From positions 1-64,000 of the forward strand of contig JBBDXW010000065.1 of NCBI GenBank assembly GCA_040902105.1: a stretch of 64,000 nt of DNA. The letters are read 5' to 3'. Shown here one piece after another: positions 1 through 8,173 of this stretch. The notes beneath the pieces were generated by a model. It searched no databases, was not told the DNA's origin, and saw nothing but the letters and a program-made list of their open reading frames with translations. The number at the start of each line of letters is the position of its first letter. Within the stretch, counting starts at the first letter, position 1. The DNA comes from IDS-8 sp040902105 (GTDB taxonomy: Bacteria > Pseudomonadota > Gammaproteobacteria > Steroidobacterales > Woeseiaceae). A program made the position numbers and the translations under genes.

Positions 1-142
1 GCCACAGGCCGTCCTGGTCGAACTCGCGGATCATCACCAGCAGTCGGTAGGTGGCGGCGTAGAGATAGCCGCAGAGTTCGGTGATCTCGCGGCCGAGTTC
101 GGCACTGCGGATATAGCTGGGGTGAATTAGCTGTGTGACCAA
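1..142 (-). CDS. HNH endonuclease, DUF222 / 13E12-repeat type (5' end only)
   Basis: Only the first 47 codons are in the window; the gene runs off the left edge. The minus-strand translation contains SAELGREITELCGYLYAATY followed by RLLVMIREFD, the characteristic opening helix of DUF222 (13E12 repeat) proteins, which normally end in an HNH nuclease domain. That domain is not visible here. There is no in-frame ATG before a stop codon, so the likely start is TTG at 142, nine bases downstream of an AGGAG ribosome-binding site (152-156). A LexA-like box lies 22 bases upstream of the start, suggesting DNA-damage control. The cellular role of this family is not established; some copies sit in mobile elements. 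Confidence 0.75.
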   Translation of the reverse strand, partial: MVTQLIHPSYIRSAELGREITELCGYLYAATYRLLVMIREFDQDGLW

Positions 143-164
143 GGCGGCCTGCTCCTGTAACCTG

Positions 165-184
165 TGCTGTTGTTATATACAGCA
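165..184. promoter_or_regulatory. Candidate LexA (SOS) box upstream of the HNH endonuclease gene
   Basis: The sequence is TGCTGT, eight AT-rich bases, then ACAGCA. This gives the CTGT-N8-ACAG core of the gammaproteobacterial LexA operator with symmetric flanking bases. It overlaps a TATACT-like hexamer on the minus strand and ends 22 bases before the probable TTG start, a typical place for repression. LexA binding is inferred from the pattern only. Confidence 0.6.
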
Positions 185-359
185 GTATAACCTTAACATC
201 CTGTTTTATCTAGTGATTATTCGTGTTTTATGTATGAAATACGGAGATCTCCTGCCTAAATTTCACCAGGTCAGCGATGTCGGTGCCTGCCAACCGGCGC
301 CACGCAGGGGAGCGGACATTTTCTTCCCTCGAGTGGTTTTGCAAAATTCCTGGCGAAAG

Positions 360-1289
360 TCACCGCCTCTGCGATGGCACAATCTCGTCCAGCCACTCGA
401 TCACCTCGCGCCAGATCGGCTCCGCTCCCTCCCGAAAAAACCCCATATGCTGCAAACGTTCGAGGCCGTAGTCGGCCGGGCCGATGTGGCGCCGTGTGAC
501 GTTACGATACGCGCTCATCATGTCATCGACAGCCCGGCGCGTCCCCCAGTCGTCGTCGTCGATGCTGTAGGCGAGCACCGGCGCGCTAAAGGATTGGTAG
601 CGCTCCAGCGGTAACGTCTTGTCGCCCAGCAGATAGTTCGGATTCTTGCACCAGCGCGCCCATTCGAGCGCAACGCCCTTCGGCAGGTCTTCGCCACGCA
701 CAATCCGGCTCCACGGAAAATAGCCGAACAGGCGCGAAAGCAAGGGCACCAGCACCGTCATCATGAAGCGCACTTTGATCGGCTCGCGTCCACCCTGTAC
801 CGCCCAATGGCCGCTTTGCGGCGAAACGCCGACCAGGGCGTCGATGCGATTCGCGTTCTCGATCATGCCCGGCGTTTGCCCGCCGAAACTGTGGCCGACG
901 ACGAACAACCGCGGCGGCGCCAGCTCGCGGGCGATCCAGTCGACTGCGGCAGTCATGTCGAGAAACGCCCAGTCGCGCAATCGTGCATCGAACCCTCGCA
1001 GAGACTCCGGTTTCGAACCACCGATTCCGCGATAGTCATAGGTCAGCGCATGCCAGCCATGGCGCTGGAGATACGTCGCGAAGCGCTGGTAAAAACGCCG
1101 CGGCACCGCCGTCGCCGAATTGATCAGAACGACCGTATCCGAATTACCGGCATCGAAGTACGTTGCAGCAAGTTCGTATCCGTCCGCCGCGATGACGGAT
1201 CGATTCTCCGGCGGCGACGAACGATCGACTGTTCCGTTACGCTCACTCAGGTTGCTTTCTCCGGGCTGATCACCGAGCGCAGTTGCCAT
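360..1289 (-). CDS. Alpha/beta hydrolase family protein
   Basis: A 309-residue cytoplasmic-looking protein with no signal peptide. The nucleophile elbow GHSFGG (Ser about 134) follows a YDYRGIGGS segment typical of the alpha/beta hydrolase core. Asp residues in SIDDDDWG and a late His in LQHMGFF are plausible for the rest of the triad. The overall pattern resembles the predicted hydrolases of COG4757. A TTG four codons upstream (1301) could also start translation, but the ATG at 1289 is preferred. The gene diverges from the YggS-type gene. The substrate is unknown; it could be an esterase, lipase or thioesterase. Confidence 0.85.
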   Translation of the reverse strand: MATALGDQPGESNLSERNGTVDRSSPPENRSVIAADGYELAATYFDAGNSDTVVLINSATAVPRRFYQRFATYLQRHGWHALTYDYRGIGGSKPESLRGFDARLRDWAFLDMTAAVDWIARELAPPRLFVVGHSFGGQTPGMIENANRIDALVGVSPQSGHWAVQGGREPIKVRFMMTVLVPLLSRLFGYFPWSRIVRGEDLPKGVALEWARWCKNPNYLLGDKTLPLERYQSFSAPVLAYSIDDDDWGTRRAVDDMMSAYRNVTRRHIGPADYGLERLQHMGFFREGAEPIWREVIEWLDEIVPSQRR

Positions 1290-1396
1290 GTGTCTTACCA
1301 ATACTAACGAACAGTGGGGTACGATGGTTCAGGAAGATGGGTCCGGCAGGACTGCAACCAGCACAAACATTGCCCTCATCGAACCTGTACCTGGAT

Positions 1397-2194
1397 ATGA
1401 CACCACACTCTGATCGCAAGCATTCCGCATCCGGGTCCGACAGTGCGCGCTTCGGGCCGAACCCGCGGGAGACGATCAGCGCCAACCTGGCCGACGTGCG
1501 CCGGCGCATCGCGGCCGCGTGCGATCGCGCCGGCCGCAATCCCGATGAGGTCCGCCTGCTGCCGATCAGCAAGACGGTGCCGGCGCACGTCCTGCGCGCG
1601 GCGTTTGCCGCCGGAATCCACGATTTCGGAGAAAACAAGATTCAGGAGGCGCTGACCAAGGCTGAAGCGCTGGCCGATCTCCCGCTCCGCTGGAGCGTCG
1701 TCGGCCACCTGCAAACCAACAAGGTCAAATTCCTCACGCGATTTGCCGCCGAATTCCAGGCGCTCGACAGCCTGAAGCTTGCTCAGGCACTGAACAGGCG
1801 CCTCGAGACGGAACAACGCGACCTCGATGTTTTCGTTCAGGTCAACACGTCCGGAGAGGACAGCAAGTTCGGGCTTCGCCCCGATGAAACCGGGGACTTT
1901 GTTGCGCGCCTGGCGGAGTTCCCGCACCTCAGGCTGCAGGGGCTGATGACGCTCGCGATCTTCAGCGCTGATGTGGCGCGGGTGCGCGAATGCTTTCGCA
2001 CGCTTCATCGGTTGCACGATACGTTACGCACTACCGTGCCCGCGGCCGCGGGAATGACTGAACTCTCGATGGGCATGTCCGGGGATTTCGAGACGGCCAT
2101 CGAGGAAGGCGCCACCCTGGTGCGCGTCGGGCAGGCGATCTTCGGACCGCGGCCGGGAGCGGATGCGCATTACTGGCCCGGCCTCATTTGCTGA
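1397..2194 (+). CDS. yggS: YggS-family pyridoxal 5'-phosphate homeostasis protein
   Basis: A single-domain PLP-binding protein of the YggS/PROSC family, which carries PLP and balances amino-acid and B6 pools without a known catalytic activity. Family marks are LLPISKTVP with the Schiff-base lysine, FGENKIQEA, WSVVGHLQTNK, VNTSGEDSKFG, LSMGMSGDFE for phosphate binding, and VRVGQAIFG near the end. The frame is open from 1283, but that start would overlap the divergent hydrolase gene, so ATG 1397 is preferred (265 residues). That still leaves an N-terminal extension of about 30 residues relative to usual members. In many bacteria this gene sits near proC and pilT; here it is isolated. Confidence 0.9.
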   Translation: MTPHSDRKHSASGSDSARFGPNPRETISANLADVRRRIAAACDRAGRNPDEVRLLPISKTVPAHVLRAAFAAGIHDFGENKIQEALTKAEALADLPLRWSVVGHLQTNKVKFLTRFAAEFQALDSLKLAQALNRRLETEQRDLDVFVQVNTSGEDSKFGLRPDETGDFVARLAEFPHLRLQGLMTLAIFSADVARVRECFRTLHRLHDTLRTTVPAAAGMTELSMGMSGDFETAIEEGATLVRVGQAIFGPRPGADAHYWPGLIC

Positions 2195-2208
2195 ATCCCG
2201 GGCAGGCC

Positions 2209-2547
2209 TTATGACCCGTTTCCATCCCGTGTTCGGTCCAGGAGATCGTCCGTAACCGTCATCGTAAATACCGGAGCGTTCCCCGGCGGCGTTTCCGCGA
2301 TCGCGTCGACGAATTGCCGCCGGGTCTCAGGATCGTCATAAACCATCTTCGCATCGAACGCGGCTTGCCAGGTCGCTTCGTCGGGCCATTCGGCGTAACC
2401 CACGAAACGCCCATCGAGGTTCCGGTGCAGCCGCGATCCGTAGCTGCCGTAGGTTTCGGTGATCAGCTCCGTGCCACGCCTCCAGGCGCGGCGAAACTGC
2501 TCCTCCTTCCCCGGATGGACGCGCCACCAGTACACCGCTACGAACAT
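2209..2547 (-). CDS. Small dimeric alpha-beta barrel (antibiotic-biosynthesis-monooxygenase fold) protein
   Basis: A 112-residue protein beginning MFVAVYWWRVHPGKEEQF, then YGSYGSRLHR, GRFVGYAEWPDEATWQAAF and PVFTMTVTDDLL. This strand-helix-strand-strand-helix order is that of ABM-like dimeric barrels. The open frame extends far upstream to 2853, but the ATG at 2547 has a GGGAG ribosome-binding site and begins exactly where the fold begins. It runs convergently with yggS with a 14-base gap. Function could be a small oxygenase, a quinol- or heme-related enzyme, or a stress protein; nothing here decides it. Confidence 0.7.
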   Translation of the reverse strand: MFVAVYWWRVHPGKEEQFRRAWRRGTELITETYGSYGSRLHRNLDGRFVGYAEWPDEATWQAAFDAKMVYDDPETRRQFVDAIAETPPGNAPVFTMTVTDDLLDRTRDGNGS

Positions 2548-2845
2548 AATTGCTCCCGACTTCACTCGTAACGCCGAAGGCAGCGGAATTCGTTCCGGTT
2601 GCGCCGCGCCAATCGGCAGGACTATCGACAGAATTGTAGCGCGAGCCGCGGAGGAACGAATTACACGCTCTTTTGTAATTCTGCGCGGTCGGTCGGGGCG
2701 GCGCGCGGAAGGATGCTGCAGACCAGAGGCAGATCCAGCAAGAAGTTCGCGCACGCAGGCGTCCCGCCCGGCATGAAAGCGTGGCATGGATCTTGAATCT
2801 GAATTCACGGGCGAATCCAGATTCCGGACCGGAGAGGCACGCGAT

Positions 2846-3712
2846 ATGAGCACGAAACCGAAGCCACCATTTCCACCACAAAACCTTTCCGAGCCGGGTC
2901 TCGAAGCCAGAATGGATCCCCGTCCGCGCTACGAAGCCGAGGACTATCGGCCGGCCGGCAAGTTGACCGGTAAAGTGGCGATGATTACGGGCGGTGATTC
3001 GGGCATCGGTCGCGCCGTCGCCATCATGTTCGCCCGCGAGGGAGCAAACCTTGCGCTGGTATACCTGGACGAAGAACAGCCGGACGCCGAGGAGACCCGA
3101 CAGAAAATCGAAAGCGAAGGCCGGCAGGCGTTATTGCTGCCCGGCGATGTGGGAGACCCGGATTTCTGTCACCGCGCGATCGAACGGGTCATCGAGCAGT
3201 TCGGCAAACTGGACGTCCTCGTCAACAATGCCGCCTACCAGAAACACTGCGACACCCTTGGCGACATCTCCGCAGAACAGTGGGAACATACTTTCAGAAC
3301 GAACATTTTTGGCTATTTCTACATGGCGAAATTCGCGCTGCCCCATATGCAGCCCGGCGGAACCATCATCAACACCGGCTCCGTAACCGGGCTCGAAGGT
3401 AACAAGACACTCCTGGATTACGCATCCACGAAGGGCGCGATCCACGCGTTCACCAAATCCCTGGCACAGAACCTCGTCGACAGCGGTATTCGCGTGAACT
3501 GCGTCGCTCCCGGTCCGGTCTGGACGCCGCTGAACCCCGCCGAGCGCAGCGATGAAGAGATCGAATGTTTCGGTGCCGACACCCCTCTCGGCCGGCCGGC
3601 ACAACCGGAAGAGATCGCGCCGGCTTACGTGTTCTTCGCTTGCAACGCGGATTCGAGCTACGTGACGGGCCACGTACTGCCGCAGTTAGGCGGGGACACC
3701 ATTGCGGCATGA
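2846..3712 (+). CDS. SDR-family NAD(P)-dependent oxidoreductase (YghA-like)
   Basis: A 288-residue classical-type short-chain dehydrogenase. The cofactor motif TGGDSGIGRAVA lies at about residue 49, NNAAYQ at about 129, catalytic Ser in NTGSVTG, and Tyr/Lys in YASTKGA. The N-terminal stretch of about 40 residues before the Rossmann fold, with PPFPPQ and RYEAEDYRPAGKLTGKVA, is the hallmark of the YghA/YhdF/GsiB-associated branch often linked to general stress. The start at 2846 has a strong GGAGAGG site; an earlier in-frame ATG (2786) lacks one. Substrate unknown. Confidence 0.88.
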   Translation: MSTKPKPPFPPQNLSEPGLEARMDPRPRYEAEDYRPAGKLTGKVAMITGGDSGIGRAVAIMFAREGANLALVYLDEEQPDAEETRQKIESEGRQALLLPGDVGDPDFCHRAIERVIEQFGKLDVLVNNAAYQKHCDTLGDISAEQWEHTFRTNIFGYFYMAKFALPHMQPGGTIINTGSVTGLEGNKTLLDYASTKGAIHAFTKSLAQNLVDSGIRVNCVAPGPVWTPLNPAERSDEEIECFGADTPLGRPAQPEEIAPAYVFFACNADSSYVTGHVLPQLGGDTIAA

Positions 3713-3786
3713 TCATGAATAGCTAATCGACAAAAAGCCGGCCACACATGTCGACTCGTGTTGGAGCATTTTGCAAATAAATCAGC

Positions 3787-5769
3787 GTGATGCAGGGAAC
3801 GCCTGAACGTCCGGCAGCGAACGCGCGTGCTAGAATCGAATCCGCGGGGGGAGTGAAATCCAAATTGAGCCTGGTGCGCTTTAGCGTTTTTGAGCTGGAT
3901 CCGTCGGTGCCGGAGCTGCGCCGTCAAGGGCGGCGCGTGCATCTTCAGGGGATGCCGCTGCGGGTGCTGGAAATGCTGCTGGAGCGGCCGAACGAACTGG
4001 TGCGCCGCGAGACGTTTTTCGCTCGCCTCTGGCCGGACGACCACTCTGGCATTCTCGACGATAACCTGAACACCGCAGTGCGGAAGCTGCGTCTTGCTCT
4101 TGATGACTCGGCCCACCACCCGCGCTTCATCGAGACAGTCCCGAAACGAGGCTACCGGTTTGTCGCGGCGATCTCCGCGCCGGAAGTAATCGCATTACCC
4201 GACGTGGAAACGGACGACGGTCCAATCGCCGCAGACCCGGCGCCTCCGAAATCCGCGCGGCGTACGCATGCGATGGTGGTAGTGCCGCTTGTCCTCGTCG
4301 CAATTGTCACGATTGTCGCCACCATCTTCGTGCCGGGTCTGCGCGACGATGAGAGAGAAGACCAGGGTTTCGCAGCATCGACCGGGGGTCTCAGTACGCT
4401 TGCTGTTCTGCCGTTCGTAAACGCGAGCGGCAATCCCGCTGACGAGTACTTCAGCGACGGTCTCACCGAAGAACTCATGGATCGCCTTTCGCGCACCGCA
4501 GAACTCAGTGTGGTGTCGCGAACGTCGGTGTTCGCCCTGAAAGGCGCAGAAATCGACGCACGGGAGATCGGGCGGATGCTCGGTGTCGAGGCCCTGGTGG
4601 AAGGAAGCGTACGCCGCGACGGAGACAGTTTGCGGATCAGTGTGCACCTGGTGGATTCACGCGACGGCTATCAGCTCTGGTCCGAAACCTACGATCGCCG
4701 CATGACCGACGTATTCGAAGTGCAGGAAGACATCGCGCTTTCCATAGCCGAAACTTTGCAGGGACGTCTGTTGGGCCCGGCCGAGACTGAGGCGCTGGCT
4801 GTACCCGTCACCGATCCGGTCGCCTACGATCTGTATCTGCAGGGCCGTTTCTATTGGCACCGCCGCACCGGGGACGGCCTGCGCACGGCGGTCGAACACT
4901 TCGAGAACGCCGTTCGCCGCGCACCGAACTATGCGCCCGCGTGGGTCGGCCTGGCGGACGCCTATGCCGTGCTGGGTTTTTACGACTACCTCGCACCCTC
5001 GCAAGCCTTTCCGCGGGCCACGGAAACGGCCCTGCGGGCATTGGAGCTCGACCCGGATAACGCGGCTGCGGAGGCCACGCTGGGCTACGCCGCGCTCTAC
5101 TACGACTGGGACCTGGAGCAGGCGGAAGCGAGGTTCCGGCGAGCCATCGAGCTGGACCCCGGTTACTCCAAGGCTCACCAGTGGTATGCGAATCTGCTGA
5201 CCGCCGCCGGCCGTTTCGACGAGGCGGAACAGGAAATGCGCCGGGCTCAGCAACTCGATCCGCTCTCCCTGATCGCCAGTGCTGCACTGGGTTGGGTCCG
5301 TTACCATGCCGGGCGCCACGAGGAGGCCCTGGACCAGCTTGGCCTGACTCTCGCCCTCGATCCGGACTTCGAACTCGCCTACCTTTGGAGCGGCTGGGCG
5401 CGGGAAGCGTTGGGCGATTATGACGAGGCGCTCAGGATGCTCCAGGAAGCAGCCGCCCGCTCCGGCGGCAGCGGCATCAGTACGGCGGCGCTGGCGCGCA
5501 TCCACGCGCTGCGGGGAGAACGGGCGGAAGCGACGCGACTCCTGGACGAACTTCAGCAATCCGACGCCTATGTTCCGTCCTACGAGATCGCAAAAGCTTA
5601 TTTCGCGCTCGAGCAACCGCAAGAGGCACGGGAGTGGTTGCAGCGAGCGTTCGAGCAACGCTCTCACTCGCTGGTGTTTCTCCGTGTCGACCCTCAACTT
5701 TCGGCGATGCAGGATGACGCAGCTTTCCTGCTCCTGGCCGCGCGTGTCCAGCCGGAAGTGGGGCGCTGA
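3787..5769 (+). CDS. CadC-like winged-helix regulator fused to TM segment, TolB-like domain and TPR repeats
   Basis: A 660-residue one-piece sensor/regulator. Residues about 30-128 form an OmpR/CadC-type winged helix (RFSVFELDP, DDNLNTAVRKLRLALDD, IETVPKRGYRFVA). A single membrane segment follows at about 163-184. A TolB/FlgO-like domain spans about 203-330 (LAVLPFVN, EYFSDGLTEELMDRL). TPR helices follow to the end, each with PxxAxAW, LDPDNAAA or LDPGYSKAH signatures. The DNA-binding part would face the cytoplasm and the rest the periplasm. Translation may start at GTG 3787 or the adjacent ATG 3790. A terminator hairpin overlaps the stop codon. No target operon is evident. Confidence 0.88.
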   Translation: MMQGTPERPAANARARIESAGGVKSKLSLVRFSVFELDPSVPELRRQGRRVHLQGMPLRVLEMLLERPNELVRRETFFARLWPDDHSGILDDNLNTAVRKLRLALDDSAHHPRFIETVPKRGYRFVAAISAPEVIALPDVETDDGPIAADPAPPKSARRTHAMVVVPLVLVAIVTIVATIFVPGLRDDEREDQGFAASTGGLSTLAVLPFVNASGNPADEYFSDGLTEELMDRLSRTAELSVVSRTSVFALKGAEIDAREIGRMLGVEALVEGSVRRDGDSLRISVHLVDSRDGYQLWSETYDRRMTDVFEVQEDIALSIAETLQGRLLGPAETEALAVPVTDPVAYDLYLQGRFYWHRRTGDGLRTAVEHFENAVRRAPNYAPAWVGLADAYAVLGFYDYLAPSQAFPRATETALRALELDPDNAAAEATLGYAALYYDWDLEQAEARFRRAIELDPGYSKAHQWYANLLTAAGRFDEAEQEMRRAQQLDPLSLIASAALGWVRYHAGRHEEALDQLGLTLALDPDFELAYLWSGWAREALGDYDEALRMLQEAAARSGGSGISTAALARIHALRGERAEATRLLDELQQSDAYVPSYEIAKAYFALEQPQEAREWLQRAFEQRSHSLVFLRVDPQLSAMQDDAAFLLLAARVQPEVGR

Positions 5770-5790
5770 CGCTCGCGCCGTGTTCTTTTT
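5762..5790 (+). terminator. Rho-independent terminator after the CadC-like regulator
   Basis: A GGCGC/GCGCC stem (5762-5766 and 5775-5779) with an eight-base loop is followed by GTGTTCTTTTT. The stem includes the TGA stop region of the upstream gene. Confidence 0.6.
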
Positions 5791-5829
5791 CGTGCCGTAT
5801 CCCGTGTTCACCTGAGTATCAGTTCGACG

Positions 5830-6828
5830 ATGCAAATCACTCCGTTCATTTCAGGTTCCGGCAAGGCGGCCAGCGCCATCATGGAAAGTCTCGGTGTCAT
5901 CGCGATTGCGAAGCCGGACGTTTCCATTCTTCCTTCGCGACGCCTGAAGAGAGGCGAGCCCCTCAAAGTCGCCGACGCGATCAATCCCGTACTGTTTATC
6001 GCCAGTCCGCACGCGCTGCACGCGCGCTCGATCCTCGAAGGCGAAAGGGCCGGTTTTGTGCTCATCGTCTGCGAAAAACCTGCAGCCGTTTCGGCGCAAC
6101 AGATCGGGAATCTGCGGCAAGTGAGAGTTCCGGTCGCCGTGTGCCACGGCTATCGACAAATGTGGGGCGTGCAGACGCTCAGGGAAATGATCGATGCCGG
6201 CGAATTCGGAGAGATCATTTCCGTTGAAGGCCGGTACTGGCAATCCTCCACCGCGAATCAGGCGCTCACGGGCGCGAACGTCCAGACCTGGAAAAACGAT
6301 CCGGAGCTCAGCGGTCCGTCCGACGCCCTCATCGATATCGGAAGCCACTGGGCCGATGCAGCGCTTTTCCTGATCGGCGAAGCGCCCGATGACACAGCAC
6401 TCTGGCTGTCGTACGCAAACGCGGCCGCGCCGCACCGGGACAGCCACGCGCACCTGCAGATGACGTTTCCGGGCGGCACGCGCGCGCTGGCAAGCATCTC
6501 CAAGACCGTGCACGGTGCACCGAATCACTTTGAGGTGAACGTCATCGGCACCCGGAAATACGCCTGCTGGAAGTTCCTCGAGGAGGATCAGATTGAAGTG
6601 GGCGTCGGAAGCCGGAGAAGTTATATCGCCCGTAACCGCGCGGACATCGGCTCGGGCCACTGGCCTTTTCACGGCATGGGCTGGCTTGAAGGCTACATCG
6701 AAATAATCTACCAGGCGATCAGGGGACTCGAGGACGGAACGGCCAATTACCCGACGCTCCCGCAAAACCTGGAAGTCATGAGTCTGCTGTTGGCGGCCCG
6801 TCTGTCGAGCGCAAGCGCTCACCGGTAA
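5830..6828 (+). CDS. Gfo/Idh/MocA-family oxidoreductase
   Basis: A 332-residue NAD(P)-dependent oxidoreductase of the type acting on sugars or inositol-like cyclic polyols. The N-terminal Rossmann half has GSGKAASAI, LFIASPHALHARS and the conserved lysine motif VCEKPAA. The C-terminal half contains GEIISVEGRYWQSS, the catalytic-region DIGSHWADAALFL, and GMGWLEGY. The start ATG is 61 bases after the preceding stop and beyond a terminator, so it likely has its own promoter. It may pair functionally with the exported amidase-like protein that follows 47 bases later, but a shared substrate is only a guess. Confidence 0.88.
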   Translation: MQITPFISGSGKAASAIMESLGVIAIAKPDVSILPSRRLKRGEPLKVADAINPVLFIASPHALHARSILEGERAGFVLIVCEKPAAVSAQQIGNLRQVRVPVAVCHGYRQMWGVQTLREMIDAGEFGEIISVEGRYWQSSTANQALTGANVQTWKNDPELSGPSDALIDIGSHWADAALFLIGEAPDDTALWLSYANAAAPHRDSHAHLQMTFPGGTRALASISKTVHGAPNHFEVNVIGTRKYACWKFLEEDQIEVGVGSRRSYIARNRADIGSGHWPFHGMGWLEGYIEIIYQAIRGLEDGTANYPTLPQNLEVMSLLLAARLSSASAHR

Positions 6829-6875
6829 CCCGGCCGTCGGAACCTGACCTCTACACCCGGAGAGGCACGAAATCG

Positions 6876-8126
6876 ATGCGTACACATGCAAGAATAATAA
6901 CGGCCCTGATCGGCTCATTCGCCGTGGCCGGCACCGTTCGGGCCGACACCGGTGTCCTGATTGTCGGTGGCGACGGGCATCACTGCGGCGAGGATTCCGC
7001 CTGCATCAACCGCCTGCACCCGGACATTCCGCTGGCGGCCTCCGTAGCGCCCGGCCAGACCATCGTGTTCAAGACGCGCAACGCCAGCGACTTCGCCCTC
7101 GATCCGGACAGCAGCTATGTCGATGCGCGCACGAACGGACCGGAAATCGGTACGGTTCATCCGCTCACCGGACCCGTGCGCATCGAAGGCGCCGAGCGCG
7201 GCGATGTGATCGCGGTAACGCTTCTGGATATTGCGCCAGGGCCTTTCGGCTGGACGTCCGCGTCGTCATTCGGTTTCGCATCCGACCTGATCAGCGAGGA
7301 CGACCGCATCCTGTGGCGCCTCAACAGGGAATTCGCGGAATCGGACGACCTGGCCGGAATCCGCATTCCGAACGGTGCCTTTCCCGGCGTCATGACAACG
7401 CTGCCGGGACGGGCCGAACTCGAGACGATACTTCGCCGCGAACAGGCTTTGGCCGATTCCGGAGGCGCCGTGTTTCTGCCCGACCCGACACACGCCGCGC
7501 CGGATGAGATTTGCGGGCCGAACGGCTCCGCGCGATCCGAATGCCTGCGAACACTGCCGCCGCGCGAGCATGGCGGCAATGCGGACATTCGCTACTGGCG
7601 CGTCGGCGTAACCGTCTATCTTCCCTGCTACGTGAGCGGCTGCGGCCTTGCGATCGGCGACTTGCATTTTGCGCAGGGCGACGGCGAAATTTCGGGAACC
7701 GCCATCGAAATGGATGCGGACGTGACGCTCGTCACCCGGCTCTTGAAGAAGGGCAGAGACGCGCCGACGCTGACTCGCGGTCCGCATTACGAAGGGCCGG
7801 TACGTGCGCTGGACCTGCCGTCACGCCGCTTTTACGCCGTGACCGGCCTGCCGGTCAAGGAGCCGGGGAGCGTGCCGCCCGACATGGTCTATCTCAAGTC
7901 GCCGCAGGTCGCCGAACTCGAAAACCTGAACAAGGACATCAATCTTGCGGCACGCAACGCCGTCGATGAAATAGTGACCTATATTGCGGAGACTTACGGT
8001 TACAGTCGTGCAGAGGCCTATATGATCGCAAGCGTCGCGGTTGACATGCGCATCGGACAGCTGGTCGATACGCCGAACGTCGGCGTAACGGCACTGCTGC
8101 CGCTCGACATTTTCGTCGGCCGTTAG
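6876..8126 (+). CDS. Exported acetamidase/formamidase-family protein
   Basis: A 416-residue member of the FmdA/AmdA fold, zinc-type amidohydrolases that release ammonia from formamide or acetamide. The signature segments are HGGNADIRYWRVG, GDLHFAQGDGEISGTAIE and the C-terminal AYMIASVAVDMRIGQLVD. Unlike the familiar cytoplasmic enzymes, it starts with a clear signal peptide (hydrophobic residues 8-23, likely cleavage after VRA). It also has several cysteines in pairs (HCGEDSACIN, ICGPNG with SECLR, PCYVSGCGL) that could form disulfides in the periplasm. A GGAGAGG site precedes the ATG. Real substrate unknown. Confidence 0.88.
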   Translation: MRTHARIITALIGSFAVAGTVRADTGVLIVGGDGHHCGEDSACINRLHPDIPLAASVAPGQTIVFKTRNASDFALDPDSSYVDARTNGPEIGTVHPLTGPVRIEGAERGDVIAVTLLDIAPGPFGWTSASSFGFASDLISEDDRILWRLNREFAESDDLAGIRIPNGAFPGVMTTLPGRAELETILRREQALADSGGAVFLPDPTHAAPDEICGPNGSARSECLRTLPPREHGGNADIRYWRVGVTVYLPCYVSGCGLAIGDLHFAQGDGEISGTAIEMDADVTLVTRLLKKGRDAPTLTRGPHYEGPVRALDLPSRRFYAVTGLPVKEPGSVPPDMVYLKSPQVAELENLNKDINLAARNAVDEIVTYIAETYGYSRAEAYMIASVAVDMRIGQLVDTPNVGVTALLPLDIFVGR

Positions 8127-8173
8127 GAATCTCTGCACCACGCCCGATCCAGGCAGGATCCCTGATACAGGTC

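Noticed and set aside
4657..5835. A 392-codon minus-strand frame opposite the TPR regulator
   Set aside because: Shadow of the plus-strand gene with a strong codon-position bias, no recognisable domain.
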